Origin: Ilumatobacteraceae bacterium | Lineage (GTDB): Bacteria > Actinomycetota > Acidimicrobiia > Acidimicrobiales > Ilumatobacteraceae | Direction: 5' to 3' | NCBI GenBank assembly: GCA_025463305.1 | Contig: JAOBWK010000059.1 | Span: 1 to 64,000 of the forward strand | DNA length: 64,000 nt | Shown: positions 11,368 to 19,436 of the stretch, piece after piece | How the letters are laid out: the number at the start of each line of letters is the position of its first letter | How positions within the stretch are numbered: the first letter of the stretch is position 1 | Made by a program: the position numbers and the translations under genes | Notes under the pieces: model-generated | Told to the model about the DNA's origin: nothing | Databases searched by the model: none | What the model saw: only the letters and a program-made list of their open reading frames with translations

Positions 11368-12267
11368 TCAGCCGGCCCGCCGACCGATCGCGATGCGGTC
11401 GCGGCCGGTGAGGTCGGGACGGATCTCGACGTCCACCATCGACGCCGCGTCGAGCAGCGCACGAACCGCGTCGCCCTGATCGGCACCGATCTCCATCACC
11501 AGCCAGCCCCCCCGGCGCAGCCACGACGGCGCGTCGGCGACGATCTCGCGGAGATCGCGCAACCCGTCGTCGCCGCCGAACAGGGCGAGGTGCGGCTCCC
11601 ACGCGACGACGTCGTCGGCCACGGCCGGATCGTCGGCCGCGATGTACGGCGGGTTGGCGACCACGAGGTCGATCGTGCCGCGCAGGGTGTCGGGCAGCGC
11701 GGCGAACCACGATCCGTGCACGATCTGCACGGGCGCGCCGGCACGGCCGACGCCGGCGAGGTTGGCGCGGGCGACATCGAGCGCATCGGTCGACACGTCG
11801 GCGAGCCACACGCGGGCCGAGCCGATCGGCAGCTCGGCGGCGAGTGACAACCCGATGGCACCGCTCCCGGTGCCGAGGTCGACCGCCGTCAGCGGCGCCG
11901 GCAACGTGCGGGCGATCGAGAGCGCGGCCTCGCACACCCATTCGGTCTCGGGCCTCGGGATCAGCACTCGCCGATCCACCATCAGGTCGAGCCGGCGGAA
12001 CTGCCAGCTGCCGAGCACGTACTGCAGCGGTTCACCGGCCAGCCGGCGGGCGATCAGCGCATCGAGGTGGGCCACCATCCGGTGGGTCGCCGGTTCGTCG
12101 AGCGCGTCGCGCAGCTCGTCCGCATCACAGCCACTGGCGACCTCGCACATCCAGCGCGCGTGGTGCCTGTCACCGAGCGCCGTGGTCGTCTCGTCGAGCA
12201 GCTGGCGCCACGTGACGGGATCGCCTGCTGGATCGCCCGAGGTGTCGCCTGGCGCGTGTTCAGTCAT
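11368..12267 (-). CDS. prmC: Peptide chain release factor N5-glutamine methyltransferase
   Basis: Methylates the glutamine of the GGQ motif in release factors, using S-adenosylmethionine. The 299-residue protein has the N-terminal helical domain and then QYVLGSWQFRRLDLMV, the SAM-binding AVDLGTGSGAIGLSLA and the diagnostic NPPYIAADD, which holds the substrate glutamine. The ATG at 12267 overlaps the prfA stop (ATGACTGA), so the enzyme is coupled to its substrate. An in-frame GTG six bases earlier is an alternative start. Confidence 0.95.
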   Translation of the reverse strand: MTEHAPGDTSGDPAGDPVTWRQLLDETTTALGDRHHARWMCEVASGCDADELRDALDEPATHRMVAHLDALIARRLAGEPLQYVLGSWQFRRLDLMVDRRVLIPRPETEWVCEAALSIARTLPAPLTAVDLGTGSGAIGLSLAAELPIGSARVWLADVSTDALDVARANLAGVGRAGAPVQIVHGSWFAALPDTLRGTIDLVVANPPYIAADDPAVADDVVAWEPHLALFGGDDGLRDLREIVADAPSWLRRGGWLVMEIGADQGDAVRALLDAASMVDVEIRPDLTGRDRIAIGRRAG

Positions 12268-13324
12268 CGTCACCGGCGAGCTGCTTGGCCCGCTCGTCGG
12301 CGATCAGCGCCTCGACCACCGGGGTGAGGTTGCCGGCGAGCACGTCCTGCAGCTGGTAGAGGGTGAACTGGATCCGGTGGTCCGTGACCCGGTTCTCCTT
12401 GTAGTTGTACGTGCGGATCTTCTCGCCGCGTCCTCCCGTGCCGACCTGCGACTTGCGCTCGGCCGAGGCCTTGGCATCGGCGGCCTCCTGCGCGGCCTGC
12501 AGCAGCCGGGCCCGGAGCACGGTCATCGCCCGCGCCCGGTTCTGGAGCTGGCTGCGCTCGTCCTGCATCGCCACCGCGATGCCCGTCGGCTTGTGGGTGA
12601 TCCGCACCGCGGAGTCGGTGGTGTTGACGCCTTGGCCGCCCGGACCGCTCGCCCGGTACACGTCGATCTGGAGGTCCTTGTCGTCGATCTCGACCTCGAC
12701 CTCTTCGGCCTCGGCGAGGATCAGCACGGTGGCCGACGAGGTGTGGATCCGGCCTTGGCTCTCGGTGACGGGCACGCGTTGCACGCGGTGGGTTCCGCCC
12801 TCGAACTTCATGTGCCCCCACGCGGTGTCGCCGTTGATCATGAACGTGGTCTGGTTGAGGCCGCCGAGATCGCTGACGTCGCTCGACAACACCTCGGTCT
12901 TCCAGCCCTCTTGCGCCGCGTAGCCGGCGTACATGTCGTACAGGTCGCGAGCGAACAGGTTCGCCTCCTCGCCACCCTCGGCACCACGGATCTCGACGAT
13001 CACCGCCTTGCCGTCGTTCGGGTCACGCGGCAGGAGCATCAACCGGATCTCCTCCTCGAGCCGGGCGATGTCGGCCTCGGCGCCGCTCAGCTCGGCGCGC
13101 ATCATCTCCCGCTCGTCGGGAGTGGCCATCGCGAGCAGCTCGCGCGCCGCGGCCGCGTCGGCGACGGCCGCGCGGTGGGCACGGATCAGCTCGACGATGG
13201 GGGCGAGCTCCTTGTAGCGCTTGGTCTTCTGGCGCAACACGACCGGATCGCTGTGCGTCGCCGCGTCCGAGAGCTCGGCCTCCAGCGTCAGCAGCTCATC
13301 TTCCACGGCGTCCAGGCGATCCAT
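12260..13324 (-). CDS. prfA: Peptide chain release factor 1
   Basis: Recognises UAA and UAG stop codons and triggers peptide release. The 354-residue product carries the GGQ motif in SGPGGQGVNTTDSAVR (about Gly229-Gln231), to be methylated by PrmC from the next gene. The stop-codon reading region is consistent with RF1 (a PxT-type tripeptide, read here as PVTESQGR). The C-terminal RIQFTLYQLQDVLAGNL is typical. It starts with ATG at 13324; a GTG sits immediately upstream in frame. Confidence 0.96.
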   Translation of the reverse strand: MDRLDAVEDELLTLEAELSDAATHSDPVVLRQKTKRYKELAPIVELIRAHRAAVADAAAARELLAMATPDEREMMRAELSGAEADIARLEEEIRLMLLPRDPNDGKAVIVEIRGAEGGEEANLFARDLYDMYAGYAAQEGWKTEVLSSDVSDLGGLNQTTFMINGDTAWGHMKFEGGTHRVQRVPVTESQGRIHTSSATVLILAEAEEVEVEIDDKDLQIDVYRASGPGGQGVNTTDSAVRITHKPTGIAVAMQDERSQLQNRARAMTVLRARLLQAAQEAADAKASAERKSQVGTGGRGEKIRTYNYKENRVTDHRIQFTLYQLQDVLAGNLTPVVEALIADERAKQLAGDDD

Positions 13325-13438
13325 CACAGCCCCGCAAGGCTACGGCGAAGCGAGCGCGGCCGGACCAGCGAGACCGACCCGCCGAACCCGCCGCAAATCG
13401 GCATGACAGCGTCGCGGCGGCCGTCCTAGCCTGCGCCG

Positions 13439-13957
13439 ATGGGCGAGTTGTCGATCGAGGTCTGTGAGGTCTGCGGGTTCGAGTGGGACGCGGTCACCGC
13501 CGGTGAGGTGCCGGCACGGCTGCGCGCCACCGCCTCCGGGTTCGGCGAGGCGTTGCGGAGCGGCGACCCGACGTTGGCCATCCGACCCGAGCCGGCCGTG
13601 TGGTCGGCGGTCGAGTACGGCTGCCACGCACGTGACGTGATGTTCAACCTGCGCGACCGGATCATCAACGGGATCGCCGAGGACAACCCGGTGCCCAAAC
13701 CGCAGTTCACCGACGTCCGCATCGCCGTGGGGCTCTACGCCAACGACCAGCCCGAGCAGCTCGCCCGCGACATCGACGTGGCCGCCGATCTGCTGGCCCG
13801 CACGATCGAGGCGATGACGCCCGAGCTGCTCGCCCGTCCGATCTTCTACCCGTGGCCGCGCCCGGCGACGCGCAACCTGCTGTGGGTCGCGGCCCAGGCG
13901 CTGCACGAAGCCGAACACCACCTCGACGACGTGCGCCGGTCGCTCACCGCCCGGTGA
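13439..13957 (+). CDS. DinB-family metal-binding protein
   Basis: 172-residue four-helix protein of the DinB/YfiT superfamily. The three histidines that bind a divalent metal in this fold can be placed at CHARD (about His62) and AEHHLDD near the C-terminus. WSAVEYGCHARDVM is the typical second-helix entry. In actinomycetes many relatives are mycothiol-dependent transferases, but this subgroup has no known activity. It is transcribed divergently from prfA with 114 bases between the starts. Confidence 0.75.
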   Translation: MGELSIEVCEVCGFEWDAVTAGEVPARLRATASGFGEALRSGDPTLAIRPEPAVWSAVEYGCHARDVMFNLRDRIINGIAEDNPVPKPQFTDVRIAVGLYANDQPEQLARDIDVAADLLARTIEAMTPELLARPIFYPWPRPATRNLLWVAAQALHEAEHHLDDVRRSLTAR

Positions 13958-14035
13958 CGCCACCTTCGAACGGGGCGATCTCGGGGTCTGGGAGGCGGAG
14001 AACGTCACGTTGACGAACTGAACCTCCCGGAGCGG

Positions 14036-15034
14036 TCAGTTCCAGGTGACGACGGTGGGTGGGCGGTGCGCCGCTGCGGCCAGGGAGCGGGTCACGGGCG
14101 AGGCGTCGCGCTCGGGCACGACGAGCAGGAGCTCCGCCTCGGGGGCGTGCATCTGGCGGGCGTCGAGCGCGAACGGGACGAGGTCGAGGTCGATGCCGGT
14201 CGACGTGACGACGACCACCGGCGCACCGTCGATCGTCGTGCCGACCGCAACGGCCGGGACGGGGTCCTTGACGTTGGGTCGCGGCACCGGCGGCGCGGCG
14301 ACCGTGAGCGTCGCGACGCCGATCCGACCGGGGTCGCGGAGCACCTCCCAGCGGAGCAACCGCTCGGCGCCGAGCTTGTTGAGCGGATGGTACGGCGCGT
14401 CGTCGCGGCGGTGCGGCTCGACCGCTGCCACGACATCGGCCAGTGCCTCGACGGTCGGGCGACCACCGTGGATCATCAGGAACGCCTCGCGATCGTGCGC
14501 ACCGACGCCCACCTCGAGGCGTACCTCGTCGGTGGACGGGTCGGTGACGACACGGCAGACCTCGAGGCCGCGCACCTCGCCGGCCAGCACACCGTGCTCG
14601 ATCACGGGCTCGGCACCGCCCTGCTCGATCAGGCCGCGCAGCTCGTGGTGGGCGGGATCGAGCGGGGCGTCGGCCGGGTACGGCTCCACCACCGCCGGCA
14701 CGAGCATCCGCTCGACCGCGTGCCAGATCGTGATCGGCAAGTCGAACAGCTCGGCCCGGCGGGCGAGGATGCCGGATGCGGACTCGGCGATGATCGCGTA
14801 GTCCTTGGCCGCCGGCTGACGCATCGCCCAGGCGAGCGCGCCGCCGAGGCTGCGCTCGGGCTGCTCGGCGAGCAGCAGCCAGGCCGTGCCGTCGATGACC
14901 AACGCAGCGCCGCGCCCGAACGGGATCGGCTCGGTGCCGCTGATGTCGCCGATCTCCCGACCGAGGTGCTCGCGGACCAGGGCTCGGAGCTTGAGGTTGA
15001 GCAGGGCCGCCCGGCGCTGCGGATCGGCCGGCAT
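14036..15034 (-). CDS. Hypothetical protein, about 332 residues
   Basis: I do not recognise this protein. It is soluble and mixed alpha/beta. One candidate nucleotide-binding or barrel region is AALVIDGTAWLLLAEQPERSLGGALAWA, and its C-terminal third is proline- and valine-rich (VAAPPVPRPNVKDPVPAVAVG), ending RPPTVVTWN. The overall impression is of an uncharacterised actinobacterial DUF family, perhaps nuclease-like. The start is uncertain: the ATG at 15034 is used here, but in-frame GTGs at 15052 and 15055 are possible. It lies 53 bases downstream of the DUF1501 gene, on the same strand. Confidence 0.6.
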   Translation of the reverse strand: MPADPQRRAALLNLKLRALVREHLGREIGDISGTEPIPFGRGAALVIDGTAWLLLAEQPERSLGGALAWAMRQPAAKDYAIIAESASGILARRAELFDLPITIWHAVERMLVPAVVEPYPADAPLDPAHHELRGLIEQGGAEPVIEHGVLAGEVRGLEVCRVVTDPSTDEVRLEVGVGAHDREAFLMIHGGRPTVEALADVVAAVEPHRRDDAPYHPLNKLGAERLLRWEVLRDPGRIGVATLTVAAPPVPRPNVKDPVPAVAVGTTIDGAPVVVVTSTGIDLDLVPFALDARQMHAPEAELLLVVPERDASPVTRSLAAAAHRPPTVVTWN

Positions 15035-15087
15035 GCCAGCAACAGGAGTCACCACGACCCCGAGGCTAATGGGTGTCGAGCGTCGGG

Positions 15088-17598
15088 CTACTGCGTGAAG
15101 TAGCCGACGACGTCGGCGACGAGATGGATGTCGCCCGCCGAGTTGAACATCGCCACCGAGCCGTCGCCGCCGACCTTGGCGATGACGAGGTTGGCGCGGG
15201 TCTGGCCGGCGACCGTGTTCAGGTTCGACGCCATCGGCGCGTCCTGCCCGGTGGGGTACACCGTGACGTAGCCGTCGCGGGTGCCGGCCGTGGCGGTCAC
15301 GTTGAGGACGACGGCGGTCACGCCCGACGCCGGCACGCCGCCGCGGCCCACGACCAGCAACGGCATCGGCGTCTGGCCGACCGGCTTCGGACCCGATCCA
15401 TCGGAGCGGGTGTCGAGCAGCCGGGCGGGGGCCAGCGACGTGAGGCGCGCGCCACCCGAGGCGCTGAAGGAGCCGAGGACGTCGGCGACGAGATGGGTGT
15501 TGCCCGAGGAGTTGAACAGCGACACCTTGCCGCCGTCGCCGAGCTTGGCGACGACGAGGTTCGGCACGGTCTGGCCCGGCACGAAGTTGAGGTTCGACGC
15601 TGTCGGCATGGCCGCACCGGTGGGCCACACCGTGACGTACCCCTCGCCCGTCGGCTCGGTGACCGTCACGTTGAGCACGACCGAGTCGGCATCGCCCGCG
15701 ACGCCGCCCTGTCCGGTGATCTGGAGATCGATCGACGCGGCCTGGCCCACGGCGGCCGTCGGCGCGCCGAGTCCGATCCGGGTGTCGAGCACCCGGGCGG
15801 GAGCGAGCGAGGTGAAGCGGCTCGCCGAGGCGGCCTGGAAGTAGCCGACCACGTCGACGACGCAGTCGACGGTGCCGGCGTTGTTGTAGATGCTCACCTT
15901 GCCGTTCGCGCCCAGCTTGGCGATCACGAGGTTCGGGACGACATCGCCGCCGGCCACGTTGAGGCTCGAGGTGCCGGGCTGGTCGACCCCCGTCGGCCAC
16001 ACGGTGAGGTACGACGCCGAGGTCGCGCCGACCGCGGTCACGTTGAGCACCGCGGCGACGGCGTTGCCGGGCACGCTGCGAACGCCGGCGACCTGCAGGT
16101 CGATGCTCGACGCCGGGCCGATCGGTGCGCCACCAGCGGTGCGGGTGTCGAGCAGGCGATCGGGGACGATGCCGACGAAGTCGGAGCCGGTCGACGACTG
16201 GACGCCAGCGGCACTGCCTCCACTGCCACTGGCGCCGGCACCGCTACCGGGTGCCACCGATCCGTCGGGCCGGAACAGGTCGAGCTTCGGGTAGGCGCCG
16301 CCGAGCACCGTGCCCGATCCCCCGCCGAGGAGACCGTCGAGCACGGTGTCGTACAGCGAGCGGAAGTCGACGTTGAAGTCGAGCCGGTCCCACTCCTCGA
16401 GGTCCTGGGTGCGACCGTCGACGACCTTCTGCAGCGCGGGCTGCTGGCCGTACAGGCCGCCCTTCACGTTGGCGCCGATCACGAAGTGGTTGTTGGTGGT
16501 GCCGTGGTCGGTGCCGAGCGAACCGTTGGACCACGGCGTGCGACCGAACTCGCTGAACGTCATCACCGTGACGCGTCCGGCGAAGCGGGGATCGAGCGTC
16601 GCGAAGAAGCCGCGCAGACCCGCATCGAGCTCGGCCATCCGCTGATCGTGCTCGGTGGGCTCGTCGGAGTGGGTGTCGAAGTTGTCGAAGCTGGCGTCGA
16701 TCACGCGCAGGCCGACGTCGGCGTTGATCAAGCGGGCCGCGATGGTGAGCTTCTTGAGCAGCGCGCCGTCGGGCGGATCGGGGGTGAACGCCGGGGCGAT
16801 GGTGTGCGTCATGTCGAGCTGTGCCCGCGCGGTGGCCGCGAACGCGTCGAACCACGGGCCGCGCCCACCCGACGATGCCGAGTACGCCCGGACGCCGTTG
16901 TACATCCGCAACGAGTCGTCGTCGGTGTGCGCGCCGTAGTCGAGGCCGTAGTCCGGGATGGTCACGGCCTGGCGGCTGAGGCCCACCATGTGCAGCGGGA
17001 GGTCCGTGCCGAGCACGGCCGTGGTGAGCAGGTCGGCCGACGACCCGAGGCCGTCGAGCCAGCGACCGATCCAGCCCGAGCTCGGCGCGCCCACCGTCGG
17101 CGTCGCGTTGCCGTACATCCACGTCGCCATCGAGTCGAAGTGGCTGAGGTTCGGGTCGGGGTAGCCGACGCCCTGCACGACGGCCAGCTGCTGCTGGTCC
17201 CACATCGACTTCATGAACGTCAGGTTCGGATGGAGGCCCACCGATCCGTCGAGCGTGAGCAGACGGTTCTGGGCGATCGCGATGTTCGAGCGGTAGGCGG
17301 CGTACTTCGGGTTGCTGTACGGCACGACGGTGTTCAGCCCGTCGTTGCCGCCGTACATCCCGACGAGCACGAGCACGCCCTGATCGGCGCCGAGCGGCGC
17401 AGCGGCGAACGCGTCGTGTCCGCCGTCGGGGAAGAACCGGCCGAGCGCGGTGGAGCCGATCGTGTCGAGCAGCGCCGCGCCACCGATGCCGAGACCGGCG
17501 AGCTGGAGGAACCGGCGGCGGTCGAGGCCGGCCATCGGGTCCGGACGGGTGGACAGGAGCGCGAACGCGTCGCGGGCGGAGATGTCGTGATCGAGCAT
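15088..17598 (-). CDS. DUF1501 Tat-exported protein with three C-terminal surface repeats
   Basis: 836-residue exported protein. A twin-arginine signal is visible (LDRRRFLQLAGLGIGGAAL, about 26-44). Residues 60-440 form a DUF1501 domain, an alkaline-phosphatase-like fold: VLVGMYGGNDGLNTVVP near its start and SEFGRTPWSNGS with DHGTTNNHFVIG near its end. A Gly/Ser-rich linker (GSGAGASGSGGSAAG) leads to three repeats of about 125 residues, each beginning with a PxRxLDTR motif and ending VVGYF or VLGSF (starts near residues 473, 600 and 722). It starts with ATG at 17598, preceded by GAGAGG, eight bases after the DUF1800 stop. DUF1800/DUF1501 pairs are widespread; their biochemical role is unknown. 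Confidence 0.88.
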   Translation of the reverse strand: MLDHDISARDAFALLSTRPDPMAGLDRRRFLQLAGLGIGGAALLDTIGSTALGRFFPDGGHDAFAAAPLGADQGVLVLVGMYGGNDGLNTVVPYSNPKYAAYRSNIAIAQNRLLTLDGSVGLHPNLTFMKSMWDQQQLAVVQGVGYPDPNLSHFDSMATWMYGNATPTVGAPSSGWIGRWLDGLGSSADLLTTAVLGTDLPLHMVGLSRQAVTIPDYGLDYGAHTDDDSLRMYNGVRAYSASSGGRGPWFDAFAATARAQLDMTHTIAPAFTPDPPDGALLKKLTIAARLINADVGLRVIDASFDNFDTHSDEPTEHDQRMAELDAGLRGFFATLDPRFAGRVTVMTFSEFGRTPWSNGSLGTDHGTTNNHFVIGANVKGGLYGQQPALQKVVDGRTQDLEEWDRLDFNVDFRSLYDTVLDGLLGGGSGTVLGGAYPKLDLFRPDGSVAPGSGAGASGSGGSAAGVQSSTGSDFVGIVPDRLLDTRTAGGAPIGPASSIDLQVAGVRSVPGNAVAAVLNVTAVGATSASYLTVWPTGVDQPGTSSLNVAGGDVVPNLVIAKLGANGKVSIYNNAGTVDCVVDVVGYFQAASASRFTSLAPARVLDTRIGLGAPTAAVGQAASIDLQITGQGGVAGDADSVVLNVTVTEPTGEGYVTVWPTGAAMPTASNLNFVPGQTVPNLVVAKLGDGGKVSLFNSSGNTHLVADVLGSFSASGGARLTSLAPARLLDTRSDGSGPKPVGQTPMPLLVVGRGGVPASGVTAVVLNVTATAGTRDGYVTVYPTGQDAPMASNLNTVAGQTRANLVIAKVGGDGSVAMFNSAGDIHLVADVVGYFTQ

Positions 17599-17606
17599 GT
17601 CGCCTC

Positions 17607-18920
17607 TCAGGCCATGTGCATTTCGGGAGCCATCATGGACATCGTCAGCAGGTTGGTCGGCTCCCACCAGTCGTTGTGCACAGCGGCGCGCTGGGCGGTG
17701 AGGTAGCCGGTCAACGCGGCCTGGCTGGTGGCCGACAGCGGTGCGAGCCCGAACAGGTTCACCATCGTCGTGACCGCATCGGTGATGCTCATCGACGTGA
17801 TCCCGTCGTACTGGTCGCGCAGGTGCCACGTCACGCCCTGAGCGAACTCGGCGCGCGCCCCGATCGTGGTGGTGTTGATCCAGTAGGCGTTCGACTTCCA
17901 GCCGGCCACGTTCGGCGGGTTGAACGGGGTCTGACCCATGTAGCCGACGTACCACTGCGGATCGAGGTCGGTGGACCGCAGACCCGTCTGGTAGAGCATC
18001 GCCACGACCCACTCGACCGGGCTGCGGACGAGTCCCTGCGTGGCCGTCGTCGCGTAGAACTCGTCGCGCAGGAACATGCTCTTGAGCAACGCCTTGATGT
18101 CCCAGTTCGCGGCGAAGCCGGCCTGCAGCGCATCGAGCACGGCCACCGGCGGATCGGGGTGAGCGAAGTACTCCCACAGCTTGGCGATGATGAACCTCGA
18201 CGCGATCAGCTTCGCCGTCGGGTTGTTGACGAGGATCTCGTTGATGATGTCGGGCCCGTTGAAGTTGGCCGTGCGGCCGAGGAACGTCTTCTGCGAGTTG
18301 TCGTGCTGGCCCGAGGTGAACAGGTAGTGCAGATACGTCGGCGACCCCTCCGTCCAGTCGATGCCGTGGCCGGTCCACGCCTTGGCGGCTGCCTCGACGT
18401 CGGACTCGGCGTAGTTGCCGATGCCGAGCGTGAACAGCTCGAGCAGCTCGCGGGCGAAGTTCTCGTTCGGTGAGCCCTTGCGGTTCTCGGTGTTGTCGAG
18501 GTACTCGAGCATCGCCGGCTGCAGCGCCATCGCCTGGGTGAGCGTGGCGTAGTTGCCCAGCGCCTGATCCCGGTACAGCTTGTTCTGGGTCATCATCATG
18601 TACGTCGAGTTGACCTTGTTCCAGGCGCTCGTGAAGTGGCCGTGCCAGAAGAACGTCATCTTCTCCTGGATGGGCGTCGGCGAGTCCACCATCCGGTCGA
18701 ACCACCACTGCATCGCCTCGATGTACTGGTCCCAGCCGTGATCGTCGATGTCGTGATCGAGGTCGGTCGGCAGCGCGACCGGGGTGGTGACGTCGAGGAT
18801 GTCATCGATCGCGGCGGCCAGGGACGGCTTCGCCACGAGGGCGGCGATCCGACCGGGGCGCGCGACGTATTCGGTGCGTCGTAGCAGATGGGTGATCGAC
18901 GCGGCATCGTTCGTGGGCAA
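17607..18920 (-). CDS. DUF1800 family protein
   Basis: 437-residue protein whose sequence has the landmarks of DUF1800: THLLRRTEY near the start, KMTFFWHGHFTSAWNKV, NENFARELLELFTLGIGNYAESDVEAAAKAWTG and the late NPPNVAGWKSNAYWI. No secretion signal is evident, though partners of DUF1501 proteins are thought to act together outside the membrane. It starts with TTG at 18920, supported by AAGGGA about ten bases upstream. It is the first gene of a two- or three-gene unit that separates rpmE from prfA. Confidence 0.88.
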   Translation of the reverse strand: MPTNDAASITHLLRRTEYVARPGRIAALVAKPSLAAAIDDILDVTTPVALPTDLDHDIDDHGWDQYIEAMQWWFDRMVDSPTPIQEKMTFFWHGHFTSAWNKVNSTYMMMTQNKLYRDQALGNYATLTQAMALQPAMLEYLDNTENRKGSPNENFARELLELFTLGIGNYAESDVEAAAKAWTGHGIDWTEGSPTYLHYLFTSGQHDNSQKTFLGRTANFNGPDIINEILVNNPTAKLIASRFIIAKLWEYFAHPDPPVAVLDALQAGFAANWDIKALLKSMFLRDEFYATTATQGLVRSPVEWVVAMLYQTGLRSTDLDPQWYVGYMGQTPFNPPNVAGWKSNAYWINTTTIGARAEFAQGVTWHLRDQYDGITSMSITDAVTTMVNLFGLAPLSATSQAALTGYLTAQRAAVHNDWWEPTNLLTMSMMAPEMHMA

Positions 18921-19048
18921 GAACAGCTGTCCCTTCGCTCCATGTGACCAACATGGTGACGAATTGTCATCGGCAACACCTGGTGCGGCCTGAATCAGGA
19001 CTTCGTACGAGTTTCGTCAGCGCGGTCGGCGCAGCGTGACGAGAACGG

Positions 19049-19084
19049 CACGAGCCACCCACGCCGAAGCGTGGATGGCTCGTG
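19049..19084 (-). terminator. Strong hairpin downstream of rpmE
   Basis: Inverted repeat with 16-base arms, one mismatch and a four-base CGAA loop (arms 19049-19064 and 19069-19084). It lies 60 bases past the rpmE stop, in the gap before the DUF1800 gene. No T-run follows on either strand, so it would act as a high-GC intrinsic or Rho-assisted terminator for the rho-rpmE transcript. Confidence 0.6.
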
Positions 19085-19144
19085 GTCGAACGGTTGATGA
19101 CGGACCGGCCACCGACGTGCGGCGGCCAGTTCAGCGAACGGGCG

Positions 19145-19357
19145 TCAGGCGCCCTTGCGTGCGCCGTAGCGCTTGTTGAAGCGCTCCACGCGGCCGCCGG
19201 CATCGACGAGCTTCTGCTTGCCGGTGAAGAACGGGTGGCACTCGTTGCAGAGCTCGACGCTCAGGTTTCCGGTCTTGGTGCTCTGGGTCGTGAAGGTGTT
19301 CCCACACGTGCACTTGACCACCATGTCGGCGTACTTCGGGTGGATTTCGGTCTGCAT
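19145..19357 (-). CDS. rpmE: 50S ribosomal protein L31
   Basis: 70-residue ribosomal protein. It starts MQTEIHPKY and carries the zinc-binding cysteines of the C+ form: CTCGNTF (Cys16, Cys18) and [10 protein letters not shown]. The C-terminus [10 protein letters not shown] is standard. The ATG at 19357 has GGAGAG at good spacing. It lies 79 bases after rho, the same order as in Mycobacterium. This is the zinc-requiring paralogue, usually replaced by a C-minus form under zinc starvation. Confidence 0.97.
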   Translation of the reverse strand: MQTEIHPKYADMVVKCTCGNTFTTQSTKTGNLSVELCNECHPFFTGKQKLVDAGGRVERFNKRYGARKGA

Positions 19358-19436
19358 GACAACTCTCCAAGAATGAGAACGGATGAGAAAGGTTACCGGC
19401 AAATCGGCGAACGCAGCACGCTACCCGCAGAGCGGG

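Noticed and set aside
14036..15034. Assignment of the hypothetical gene to a RecB-like nuclease or other named family
   Set aside because: Motif similarity was too weak; it is left unnamed.
15073..17706. Very long plus-strand open frame (877 codons) across the DUF1501 gene
   Set aside because: It is an antisense shadow of a high-GC gene: Arg/His/Asp/Val-rich, with no motifs, while the minus strand gives a clear DUF1501 protein with a signal and repeats.
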